Below are positions 48,721-64,000 of a stretch of 64,000 bases of DNA, piece by piece (the stretch's first letter is position 1; the number at the start of each line of letters is the position of its first letter). Both the position numbers and the translations under genes were made by a program. The notes beneath the pieces were generated by a model. It saw only the letters and a program-made list of their open reading frames with translations. It ran no database searches and was not told the DNA's origin. The stretch comes from Hirundichthys speculiger (taxonomy: Eukaryota > Chordata > Actinopteri > Beloniformes > Exocoetidae), in the NCBI GenBank assembly GCA_018398805.1, contig JAGFBZ010000693.1, forward strand, positions 124,001-188,000, given 5' to 3'.

Positions 48721-51700
48721 GTTAACATATAATCTTTTTTTTAAGCCATAGATTACAGAATATAATTGATTTGTTTTGTCGCACATTAGTCTCCGTGAAA
48801 ATATCTTTTTCTCTCACTTGCTTTCTAGTTGCTCTTATTTTACTGCAGCTGATCCATAGTTTTGTTGTGTTTTTTGTTCTCAATATCATGTTATGCAGAC
48901 AATACCTGCTTAATGGCAGTTGGGGGTAAGGTGACTCAGTCAGGCATCAGATTAACATAAAATAAAGTTTTTGAGCTGACTGGGAAAAAAAAATAACCCC
49001 ATGGAAGAAGGGGTTGGAAAGGACTGTGGTACTTTGACAAAAGCATGTCAGAGACATTTCAATTAGATCTCAGGAAAGTTTTTCAACTTAAAAAAGAGCA
49101 GGCTATGACTTCTTTCTAAGTTACTTATTCACCTGGGAATACTTGTAATTAGTTCACAGAACTTAACTTTAAAAATAAAAAAATCCCTCTAAATTTACAA
49201 AAATGGTTGAATTGTCCCAAAAGTGCAGAAATGCACTGCCTACCGCTCTCGCTCTCTATCTTTCTCTCTTTCCCTCTGTCTCTCCTTCTCTTTGTGCCTC
49301 TTGGTCTCCCTTGCTCTGTACGTCTCTGTATCTCAATGCCTGTCTTTCTCTAGGAACACACCCAAGCAGGACCCTTATCAATCAGCAAAAACTTCCAAGG
49401 GAAGTCGAAACCTCCCCCATCCCCCACCCTCACCACTCCCCAACCTTGGGCACAGTTTCACTGAAATGTAAATAAGTTACTTGAAATGAAATGAAACGTT
49501 CACCTGATGTTCCGTGAGAAGACATTGGTAAGAAATGTGCTAAGAAAACAAACGTGATTTGTTGTGTGATAGGGTTGGAGGAAGAAATTTTTTTTTTATT
49601 GTAGTGTTCTATCAAAACAGGTACAATAGCAAAAATGACATGATAATTTCTGTAGACCAAACTCATTCCATTGCATTTGATCTCTCACTTTTTAAGAATT
49701 AAATGCTCAATATTCTGAAAATAAATAACTTTAGCTGCCCTAAATAAGAGCACTCAATAGCTGTAACCATGAAAGGTTGCTTGTTGTATAAGAAGTTAAA
49801 TGACCTAATTTTTACCTACATTATTCAGAGAAAAGAAAGGAAAAGCCACATACACATTCATGAAGAAGAAATGTCAACAATACAACATTAGTAAAATAGT
49901 CATTTCTGAATGGTTTTGATCTGGATGGTTTGACTTCATTTAGCTGAGTTTGTCTGGCTCAAATGGTATCGGACAAGTGATCCTCTGCTGTCACCTTCAG
50001 GATTGTTCCTGCAATAGCAGGCAGGCAGGATGGTAAGCATGAATGTCATAATTTAGCATACAATGTTTACTTCCTAAACAACTGTCTTCACCCATGTCTA
50101 ACTCACATTGTACCAGATCAAACTCTGATTGTGCTTTGAATATATTACATCTGTGTTCATTGGATGCTCTGTATAACAGATTCATATAATTTTTTTTTTC
50201 CTTTGGAAGGAATCAGTTTTGGGAAGATTAATTATGACCTTTAGGTGTTTTATTTGATTTTGCAAGAGATTTATAGGATTTTGAAAATGTGTTTCTGGGT
50301 GACTGTTTTTTGTTTTGTCTTTTTTTAATTGCTTTTTTTTTTTTTTTTTTTTTTTAATTAAATTATTTCGTATTACTATCAATATTTTTCATGTAGTATT
50401 GTGGATAATGCTGCTCTCTGCTGGTCAGGAGAGTACTGCTTATAATTTGTCCGACGTGGTCCATCAAATGAAAACGAGGGGGAAATTCAGACACCAACTC
50501 AGCAACATTTAGAGCACTCCTGGGGATTGGATGTCATACTGTAATCCATGAAATATGTTTTAATGACCTCTTTTGGTCACAATTTCTACATTTTTACTTC
50601 TTGTTGCGAAGAATAGACACATTTTCATGCATATTGACTCCAGATGGAATCACATTCTAATTTTGTAGTCAGTGGAATCAATGTCACGAACATAACTGAG
50701 CATAGAATGTATAAAGCCAAACAGTTTTTTTTCTTCTTATGTACAGAATTTTATAAAAACCACAGTTTAGAAAGTCAAAGCCATGCAGTCAATTTGTACT
50801 GCATGCATCATACCAGATGTTTACTATTTGGTGGTGGCTTCTTTCTCACAGTGTTAACCTCATTTCTGTCTGACAATCACAAGTCTGCTTCTTATCTTTC
50901 TAATCATGATAGTTTAATTCTGCCGAATTCATGACTTCTGCCAAAGTGGTGTCCTTGTCACCAAAACCTCAGAGGTTTTGTAATTTTAACACTTTTTTCC
51001 AAGTTTGTACCTTCGATTTGCTTTTTCAACAACATTTTCAACATATATTTCCTCTGTTTTATTGCTCTATAAATTCTATAAAGACGTCTTGGTACTCTTT
51101 TATAGCCAGCCAGTACAGCCAGATTACTGGCTCAGTCAAGGAAAATATATTTTTTCAGATTTGATAATATAACCCTAACCTATCCAAATCACCCCTACGA
51201 AGATTTTATTTTATTTTTTTTAAGGTTTCCCATGCTCAGTAGTGGGGTGGACTCACGCAAGAGCTTGGTAGCTATGCAGGAGTGACGCAGGGGTTTCTGT
51301 TAGGACTGTGGGAAAGAAACTTATGCCTACCCTTTTTTCCTGGCAGGTCAAGAGTCAGATGCCTGTAATATGCTGTCAAAATTGTTTTCTAAACTACAGT
51401 ATATCAAAAATTAGACAAGTGCTGCATGTTGCCCTTAGGTGTGTGCTTTGATGCTACTTTGCTAACTCGAAAATACTGCTCAAACATTCAAATAGCTACG
51501 TGTAATCTTTTCCAGCACAGACTGTTTCATTTTTTTTACTTTTACTGCCCTCATCTGGTTTCCAGCAAAAGGAGTGTTTTTTTTATAGGCAGCAATGTTT
51601 CTTTAAAACCAGTGGGGAGATAATGATTTATCTTTTGCCATGAGCTTTATAAGGTAATAATAATGAGTTTACAGCTTGTTGTAGATTTTTGCTTTACCAT

Positions 51701-52570
51701 TCAATATGAAATTGTTTAAACAGTTTAAAAAACAATTTATCACATCAACCTTTAACAAAGCAAATGTGTTTCTGATTGTGTAATGTATGTAAATACATTT
51801 ATCCTTCGTTGGTTCTTTTCAACAGCGAATGTGTGACTGCTCATGTAAGTCGTTTGTTGTTGCACACGTTTTGTGCAGAAGTTTTAAAGCTCTTTTTGTT
51901 AAAAAAAAAAAAAAAAAAAAAGAAAAGAAAAAGGCAGCTGCCTGCTGTAGCTGACGGCATCCCTATGAAAGCACAGAGATTGAACCCAACAGGACATCTA
52001 AGCAATGAGCTGAAACTTATATAGCTCAGTAAAGCTGTGTTTTTGTCCTCCATCTTTTAAATACTAATAAAATATTAACTATGGTTTGAAAACCACTGAC
52101 TATTTTTCTCTGGAAACTTTGTTCACACAGAGTGGCCAAACCATTTACCTCTAACCTCTGTAATGGCTGTCCAAGGTTGAGCATGACATGAACCCCCATA
52201 TATATCCAGGGCTGACAAGGCTGTTATTCAAGCATAAAGACTTCTCCTTCATGACAGGCCAGATATCGTGGGAATCTTTTCCTGTAGCTAAATTCAGTCA
52301 AACCAGCACTAAATGGTTAGGTGTTAAACCTTGCTGTGCATAGCAGCATGAGGCAAGTATAAAAACACAGCACACTGCCAATTCCGCTGCACTGCACATG
52401 CACTCAACATGAACTCTACTTTCTGCCAAAAAATTATTCTTTTCTCCCAGTATCTTGCTCTTGAAGCTAAAGATGTATATTATTCTTCCTCTTTTACAAA
52501 AATCAATGTCAAAGAAAGTTTGTGCACAAGCTGCTGGAAATGTTGCATTAGAGCAGACTAGAAAAAGAAA
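48721..52570. other. No gene seen; pyrimidine-rich and T-rich tracts
   Basis: A CT-rich low-complexity stretch lies at 49243-49350, poly-T at 50331-50355 and poly-A at 51901-51920. Otherwise this is AT-rich DNA without recognised exons or transposon ends. Confidence 0.5.
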
Positions 52571-52574
52571 AAAA

Positions 52575-53040
52575 AGAAAATTCGATAACTCGATTATAGT
52601 GACCAAATTATCACGGTTTATGATATTATCGAGGTATTCTTAATTGCTGTACAAATGTCCAAAAAACACATGCATAAAAATAATTTCTCAAAATCTTGTG
52701 ATTTTCTTGTCATACTAAAACATTAGAAACCAAAATCTTATCAAAATGAAAATTTCAAATTAAAAGGGCAAACAACTGGCACAGAAAAAGATTTTATTTT
52801 AAATGAACAATGCTTATTTGTTTAAATGAACACTTTGACAACCATATTAGAGCCAAATATGCAAACAATTATCAGGAACAAAAATTATAGTACAACTTCA
52901 GATGAAATAAACTTTGGAATTTAAGTATAAATGTGCAAATAAAGAAACAGTTACTTGTACAAATCACAATAAAATGTAAGCAAGTGCTTTGCAGACAGGA
53001 TAATTCTCCTCCACCCATTGTAAAATTTCACAGTAATATA
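52575..53040 (+). mobile_element. hAT-like fragment (same family as 12777 and 62484)
   Basis: It starts inside the left end (TCGATAACTCGATTATAGTG, then ACCAAATTATCACGG) and follows the 12777 copy to about 52950, then jumps to the part equivalent to 13545-13615. The outer tip and a central block of about 350 bp are missing. No coding sequence. Confidence 0.75.
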
Positions 53041-53885
53041 AGGCAGACCTATCACCTTCACAGTTAAGTAATAGTGAGGTGTAGTGAAATTAAGCCAAAA
53101 CTAATTTTCTGTGGCCCCAAGGTGCACAACACATTTTTCCACGATTTGGCAGTGAAGCAGGAGACTGAGAGAGTCAACAGTGAAAGGTAACAGGTGGAGC
53201 CATCATTTTGGAGCCCACCTAGAAGCAAACAGAAGGGAGATGAACAGTCTTGGCGCAGTGGAAGAGGGGCTGGTAGCTGTGACAGAACATTCATGGGCAG
53301 TTTCCAGTTCTGGAAAGTACCACTGAGCATTGTGGTTGCACATTGCTTTATAGGATACAATATTTGAGACAGACTGATTAGTAACACACTAGAAACTTTT
53401 CCAAAAGTAGTACATCTGGCTATTTTTCACGTACGACAGACTTTGTGGTTGTTTGCAAACAGTGTACCATGTTCAGTGTGGATGTTTTGGCAGTCATTAG
53501 ATACTGGCAATATAGTATGTAGTGAAGAAAATACCCTTTAATCTGTCCCCTACAAAGATGCAGCTTCTGTGTCCCTACATTATAAAGTTCACTTGCAGTT
53601 CTCTATTTTTCATACTCGTTTGTTGAGTGAAGTTTTTTTACATTTGGGAAACTGTGACATCAACTTTTCAGAACTTTAATTCCAGATTCAGAATTGATTA
53701 AATATGTACATATTAACAAGTGTCTTTTGACAGATCTGACAGAAATAATGAAATGCAGATGTATAACACAGAACAAAAATGAGATAATGTATGTGTGTCA
53801 CATGTCACATTTAATTGATTGTATAAAATCTGTGTAAAATGACAGCTGCAAAGTTTTAAATGGCTGTCATCTTGCCATCTCTCTC
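53041..53885. other. No gene seen
   Basis: Non-coding DNA. An open frame at 53064-53387 on the minus strand shows no family resemblance. Confidence 0.5.
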
Positions 53886-53887
53886 CT

Positions 53888-54475
53888 CAGGGACCTGTTT
53901 CAGAAACTCTAAGTTAAAAAACTAACCCAGAGTCGACAAACCCTGAGTTAAGAAACTCTTAGGGTTGGTTCTGTCTGCTCTGAACTTGCTGACTCTTAGA
54001 ATCCCAGTGTTGCTTTGTTGCTGTAATTCACCATGACAAGGCCAAGTAAACGGAAAAGATCCTGCTACTTTTCTTCCTTGAGTTTATACTACTTTATTAT
54101 TTAGCATTGTAGTTTTTATTTCACCTTGGCAAAGGAAAAATCATACAAGGAGCTTCCATATGAATATGACTGTAACCAATACATCCAATCACATCAGAAA
54201 AATCAAATCAAAGAATAGAATAGAATGAGTGATATTTGTGATTAGATCATGTATATAGGTGATGTAACTGTGCAGAAAAATGCTAGAACTAATGTTTTTA
54301 CAAAGTTTATCAGGGCATAGCAAAGTATTTATTTGGATTCCCAGTTGAATTTCTCTACACAAAGGCAGACCACTGCCCTGTTGCTCTGGGTTACCTGCAC
54401 TTTATGAAATGGAAAACTCAGAGTTTCCCTGAGTTCTGGTTCAACATACTCAGAGTTTGCACACCAGGGCCACCA
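53888..54475. mobile_element. Possible Harbinger-type non-autonomous repeat
   Basis: The left part (GGGACCTGTTTCAGAAACTC) and the right part share inverted AACTCTGAGT and AACCCAGAG motifs, similar to fish PIF/Harbinger-derived repeats that begin GGGCCTGTTTCAGAAAG. The right terminus and a 3-bp duplication could not be defined. No transposase is encoded. Confidence 0.45.
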
Positions 54476-54969
54476 TAGAAGCAAAGTTTAACTTACATTG
54501 GGTTTTATTTGATTTTTTATACGGATATTTTGATGTTCTTCAAATCCAGCCAGGGCACCATGGAGTAAACTGGAAGCAAAGACAGATTAGATAAATGATA
54601 TTTTCAGCTGCAGTAACTCAGCTTCCATATTACTTGTCTTTGCACTTAGTAAACAACATCAAACTAATCTGCTCTAATAGCTCACAACATCTGTCATTTC
54701 CTCCATATCTTCTCATAGCCTGAAGACAAGGTCACTGACATCAGCAATCTTTAAAGCTCTGCACCTCGGCTTTGGGCTTTTTCAGTATTTTTCAAGGGGT
54801 CAAAGTTCAGATGTGCCCCTGGGACCTGTTAATCACAGGATAGGTTGCGTGACCAATGCAGAGTAGAATGGCGACTGGGAAGGAGGCAGAGCTTGATTTC
54901 TAGTGTTTACCTCCAGGAAATCTCCACAGTCAGTGCCCCGTGGATGACAGCATGGTGAAGAGAGCAGGG

Positions 54970-54977
54970 TATAAAAG
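54970..54977 (+). promoter_or_regulatory. TATA box of ren
   Basis: TATAAAAG sits 143 bp upstream of the ren start codon, placing transcription start near 55000 and giving a 5' UTR of roughly 110 bases. The preceding sequence (54830-54960) contains GTTAATCACAGG and TTGCGTGACC, which could be regulatory sites, but nothing in the sequence proves it. Confidence 0.75.
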
Positions 54978-55112
54978 GAGCCAAAAGATGAGAGACCATG
55001 CTTATAAGGGTGGCATTCACAAACTCGTACACAATAAACCTAAATATTCACAAAAGAAGGAAAGCCAACCTATACAGATACATCACTGGTGGATATTTTT
55101 CAGCTGGTTACC

Positions 55113-60139
<5,027 letters not shown>

Positions 60140-60442
60140 CAGGAAATTAAATATCAGCAATTTTCTGTTGTGCATTTGCTCTAATATTTTTGCTGCCATG
60201 TCCAACTGATTTTTTTTTTTCTATTACTTTTTTCCCTACTTTTTCGTCCAGGACTCCTTTTGGTGTCGCTTTATATAATAACCATTTACAGCAGTCGTGA
60301 AGAAGAATGCATATGATTTCTTGCAATTTTGTTTTCCTGTCATTTTGCATGAATTGCACTGAACATCTTTCATTTTTATAAGTTCATCTGGAATGTATTG
60401 TTTCTCTTTGTTTTGCTTTGCTTCATGACAGCACACAGGAAC

Positions 60443-60448
60443 AATAAA
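60443..60448 (+). terminator. ren poly(A) signal
   Basis: AATAAA lies about 300 bases after the ren stop codon; a second AATAAA follows at about 60476. Either would give a 3' UTR of roughly 320-360 bases. Confidence 0.65.
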
Positions 60449-60499
60449 AGTCCACTTTCCCCTTGTTGTGACTAAAAATAAAGCTGTTCTAGCTGTTCC

Positions 60500-61500
60500 T
60501 GACTTTATCTGAATTCCAGTATTAACTGCATTGTTTTCTTTCAAGTTGTTGAACAATTTTGGTGACTAAGATGTGAAAGTCAGTACTGAAGCTAAGATTA
60601 GACACTGCAGCAGCTTTTCTCTGCCACACACAGCAGTCTGAAAATATCCAACATTTTAAACAAATTTTTCCATTTTCTGCAACTGCTTCAAGGTACTGCT
60701 AACCACTGCATCATGCTGCTCATATTTAAATCGCTTTATGTTAATGGCTGTGCAAGAAATAACAAAGAATGTTATCTGCTCTATGAGTCAAGAAAGAGAT
60801 TCTCCATTCATGTTTATTTCGTAAGAATGCCAGGTGAAGTCAAAAGCAGAACATATTGACTGCTAAATCACTTTATTTTCAACTGAATGGAAGAAAACTA
60901 CCAATAAGATGAACCTTAAATATAACTAGAAGGAAGATCCACAACCTACTGCACCATTTGTAGCTGGAATGCCATCCACAAATTTACTTCTATTGTCAAT
61001 AAAGATATGCCAAATCACGAGAATGAAGAAATGACCATCCGGTTTATAATCGCATACTTTTATTATTATGCTATTAAACGAATGCTTTCTGCATTACATT
61101 TAGAAGATGACCCTGACGAGAGAGAGAGTCTGGCTGGTTCAGAGGCTGGCAGCACTCACTACTGCTCACTGCCTACTTTACTAGACAGGCTTATTTTTCT
61201 GCAAAAGAATTGTTAATTCGTCATAGTATTTGTAGATTTGTACTGTGCAGTGTTCCGTTGTATTTGATAGTATTTATCTTTCTTTATTATTATTTTTGAG
61301 TGCTTAGTGAGCTCATATATCCTTTTAAAAGGGAGATTTTTTCATTTCTATTAGGAAAAATCTGTTAGTAAAATGTTAACACATTCTTGTGTATTTGCAC
61401 AGTTACATATTACAACAGTTAACATGTTATCTAGGCTTTGGGCCTCTTTTGACCTCGCTGTTGAGTTTGTAAGGTCGTGACTTCTAAGTAAAAAAAACTG
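60500..61500. other. No gene seen
   Basis: Sequence downstream of ren without a recognised exon. A 69-codon frame at 61007-61216 has acidic residues (DDPDERESLAGSE) and a loose resemblance to transposon-type linker sequence, but I cannot name it. Confidence 0.45.
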
Positions 61501-61614
61501 ATGCTAATAAAACTGTTAAGGGAATCGATAAGGGAATCGATAAAGAATCGAATCGTTAAACAGTATCGATAATGGAATTGGAATTGGAAATATCTTATCA
61601 ATTCCCATCCCTAC
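61501..61614 (-). mobile_element. hAT terminus fragment
   Basis: Reading the minus strand from 61614, the tip TAGGGATGGGAATTGATAAG is followed by repeated ATCGATTC motifs, a fish hAT terminus with subterminal repeats. The opposite end is not present nearby. Confidence 0.65.
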
Positions 61615-61752
61615 TTCTTCCTGAAACTGTTCCATCACATCATGCAACATGTGAACATTCTCTACAGCCAGCTCCAGAAACGGATCATTGACTCCATCTT
61701 TGTCCAGAGAATCATGCAGCAGTTTCCAGACAACATACAAAAAAATCAGGTA
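61614..61752 (+). pseudogene. Possible hAT/ZMYM-type transposase exon fragment
   Basis: The plus strand reads FFLKLFHHIMQHVNILYSQL then QKRIIDSIFVQRIMQQF, which resembles an internal segment of ZMYM1/hAT-like transposases. It ends at a donor-like AATCAG|GTAAAT near 61752. The minus strand is also open over the same bases (FLELAVENVHMLHDVMEQF), so strand is inferred from resemblance only. It directly abuts the hAT terminus at 61614. Confidence 0.4.
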
Positions 61753-62055
61753 AATTAATACAGCATGTATATTGTGCTGTTTAATATTACTGACATGTTC
61801 ATTTCTGTGATGCTAGAACAAAGCATCATAGTAGTGCTATATTGTGCAGAAAAGTGGCCAACACCCCTATACACCCCTATAAAATATAGTAGTCCAGGTT
61901 TATAGTGTTGGAATATTTTGCATTCTCCCCATCAATTAAATATGTATTGAACAACAGATTTATATTATTATATATTAGAGCTGCAGCCAACAATTATTTG
62001 CATTGTTTATTCATTTGTAAATTCTTTTCTTGACTATTCAATGAGTTGTTTGGTC

Positions 62056-62082
62056 CCTAAACCTAACCCTAACCCTAAATTG
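62056..62082. repeat. Short telomere-like repeat
   Basis: Three to four CCTAACC-type units (AACCCTAACCCTAA core). Too short to suggest a chromosome fusion site. Confidence 0.8.
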
Positions 62083-62483
62083 TGAAAAAAAAATGATCAG
62101 TGTTTACAAAAGCCCAAGATGATGTTGAACAAAAACCTAAAGATTAAGATAAATATAAAGATATTTGATTTACTGTCAAAAACAAGTAAATAGAACCAGA
62201 AAATATTCACATTTAAGATGCTGGAATCAGAGAACTATTTTTTTTCTTTCTTTACTCAAAACAATTGATATTAAAATAGTTGGTGATTCATTTAATAATT
62301 GATACATTGTTGCTGCATAATATATAAAATACCACATTTCCTGAAATAAAATCCATAGTCAAGTAAAAACCAGAATCCAAGTCATGGCTGGCAAAAGCCA
62401 AGGATGGATAAACTCCTAGTGGCTGTCATATTATGAACATGCACTTTCCACTGAGATAAGTAAAGGGAACTCCTGCTGCACAG

Positions 62484-63379
62484 TAAGGATGGAAAGGTTA
62501 CCGGTATTACGGTAAAGCGCGGTAAAATTTTACATGATAACGATTACCATTTATGTTTGACTTCATCTCATTATCGCGTTCGATTACCGGGATATGTAAT
62601 ATCAGCCTCATTCAAGTCTGTGAGCGACTCGCAACTGTGTTTCGCGTAAATTTGTAGCTTGGAACATCGGCATCATAACGTAAGCATGGCAGAATGTGAT
62701 GATAGCACACAGGACATTGAAAAATGACAAAATGACAGGAGACGATGTTCTTCTGATGCAGTTAAAATATTTATTTATTCTAATAACTGATCCGAAAACC
62801 ATAACGCTGGCAGTTAGCGCCACAGCGGTCAAAAACCTTTTGACCTTCCGGGTCACACACCTAACCAATAACAGGCCTTTATACCTGACCTTCAGGTAAC
62901 AACACAGCGACACCCACAGATACACAGAGTGAACTACAATTCATAACAACATTTTTGGCTCCTATACTTATTTAAGTTTCAGCTTAAAGTCAAAAGTTTT
63001 TTTCATTTGAACTTGCACTAAAATTTTTGTTCTTGATCATTGTTTGCATAGTTTGACCTACTATGGTTGTTAAAGTGTTTATTTAAATTTGCACCACACA
63101 AATAAACTTTGTTCCTGTTGCTTATTTTGTTCATTTAAAATAAAACTTCTTTCTGTGCCAGTTGTTTGACCTTTTAATGTGAAAGTTTCATTTTGATAAG
63201 ATTTTGGCTACTGGCGTTTCAATATGACAAGAAAATCACAAGATTTTGTGAAAATATTAAAATGTATGTTTTTTTTAGACATTTATACAGCAATTAAGAA
63301 TATCTCGATAATATCGTAAACCGTTACAATTTGGTCACTACAATCGAGATATCAAATTTTCCATATCGTTACATTCCTA
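62484..63379 (-). mobile_element. hAT-like element, complete, 8-bp target duplication
   Basis: It runs from TAAGGATGGAAAGG to CATATCGTTACATTCCTA and is flanked by identical CTGCACAG copies at 62476-62483 and 63380-63387. Reversed, about 63379-62740 match 12777-13420, including the GTAGTTCACTCTGTGT block. The left terminal 250 bp (CCGGTATTACGG motifs) give the sequence of the family's other end, missing from the other two copies in the window. A 105-codon minus frame at 62608-62925 has no recognised domain. Confidence 0.88.
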
Positions 63380-63387
63380 CTGCACAG

Positions 63388-64000
63388 CCAATTTCAGGAA
63401 TCAGGTGCTGGTCGGCCGCAGGAACATCTTAAGTCAAAACATCAACATAGACCACCGCACAATGAACTGAGTTGCTGTGATTTTATTAAGAGCGAACAAC
63501 ACGTTTTTGCCCATGGCTTCTTCAGGTTCGCTCAGCAGAAACACAGAAACACACACTCACAGGTGTGTTAAATACAATAAACTTTTTCCAATATTTTTTC
63601 TTTATCATTCATCAAAGGCATTTTCAAAACATTTTTCAAAGTATCCAAAAATATAATATAAACATACAAAAATTGATCAAAAAGCAAGAATAAGAAAGCA
63701 TTACAAGTGTTACAAAAATAATATGTAACTTTGCCTGTACCGTTATGTAGATCACTAAAGTACAGATCAAAAGGAGTGGACTGCTGATCCTACAAATGTC
63801 CTACTTCTGTCCCTCTCCACTATTAGATAAAAAAAAAAAAAAAAAACGGGGGCGGGGGGGGCAGGGAAAGGACACGGGGCCTAGTGGCTCTCCCTATGGA
63901 TCCCAATTACCCATGGAAGGAGACATAAGTTAATATTTATATCACAGAAAGGAACTCAAATCCTGTGATTCATTTAGTCCATATGGCTCAAGTGTATTCA
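63388..64000. other. No gene seen; probable repeat tail at 63480-63560
   Basis: The minus strand of 63480-63545 reads CCTGAAGAAGCCATGGGCAA followed by a CGTGTTGTTCGCTC word, a motif often seen in dispersed fish retroelements, unclassified here. A poly-A run followed by a G-rich run lies at 63829-63866. No exon seen to the window end. Confidence 0.4.

Noticed and set aside
62056..62082. Interstitial telomere as a chromosome fusion mark
   Set aside because: Only three to four units; short telomere-like runs arise commonly by chance or repair.
62608..62925. 105-codon minus-strand frame
   Set aside because: It lies inside a non-autonomous hAT element and shows no transposase domain; the homologous copy at 12777 does not keep it open.

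Overview
This window is AT-rich vertebrate DNA, almost certainly from a ray-finned (teleost) fish. It has intron-containing genes, long AT, poly-T and poly-C tracts, and a dense load of fish-type transposons: hAT, Tc1/mariner, piggyBac-like, L2-like and RTE-like elements. There is no sign of prokaryotic or organellar sequence, and no rRNA or tRNA gene was recognised. Two host genes can be supported. (1) Renin (ren), plus strand, is complete in nine coding exons from 55113 to 60139. It has a TATA box at 54970 and poly(A) signals after 60440, and the spliced reading frame encodes 396 residues with signal peptide, prosegment, both catalytic DTGS motifs and the flap tyrosine. (2) The first coding exon of a magi1-type membrane-associated guanylate kinase, minus strand, lies at 24796-24501 inside a CpG-rich promoter region. 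Its reading frame as given contains an apparent frameshift. The rest of that gene would lie beyond position 1, so about 24.5 kb here would be its first intron.

Layout. 1-8.4 kb: hAT-family fragments, AT microsatellites, and a hAT-like element at 4043-5416 that carries a 116-bp poly-C tract and a nested L2-like LINE tail. 8.4-17.6 kb: a candidate solo LTR, a decayed Tc1 relic, two hAT elements, then sequence with no recognised feature. 17.8-19.3 kb: an intact-ended but dead Tc1 element. 19.3-24.3 kb: nothing recognised. 24.5-25.5 kb: magi1 exon 1 and CpG island. 27-33.4 kb: a transposon cluster (Tc1 fragments, a second Tc1, a hAT-Charlie-like relic interrupted by a third Tc1-type element, and a GC-rich block). 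35-37.6 kb: two hAT-type elements. The second (36069-37562) has perfect 8-bp target duplications, a large internal palindrome and a MADF-like coding segment. 38.8-44.1 kb: RTE pol fragment, a Tc1 with a smaller insertion inside it, a SINE-like tail, and a piggyBac-like element with TTAA duplications. 46-48.7 kb: an unclassified dispersed repeat, an RTE relic, a hAT copy. 52.6-54.5 kb: a hAT copy and a possible Harbinger-type repeat. 55-60.5 kb: ren. 61.5-63.4 kb: hAT fragments and a complete hAT element with 8-bp duplications.

The two host genes are unrelated in function: renin is a secreted aspartic protease of the angiotensin system, MAGI1 is a junctional scaffold. The most unusual structure is the palindromic hAT composite at 36-37.6 kb. 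Nothing here forms a coherent new multi-gene system. All annotation was done by eye, so transposon family names are homology judgements and should be confirmed against a repeat library.
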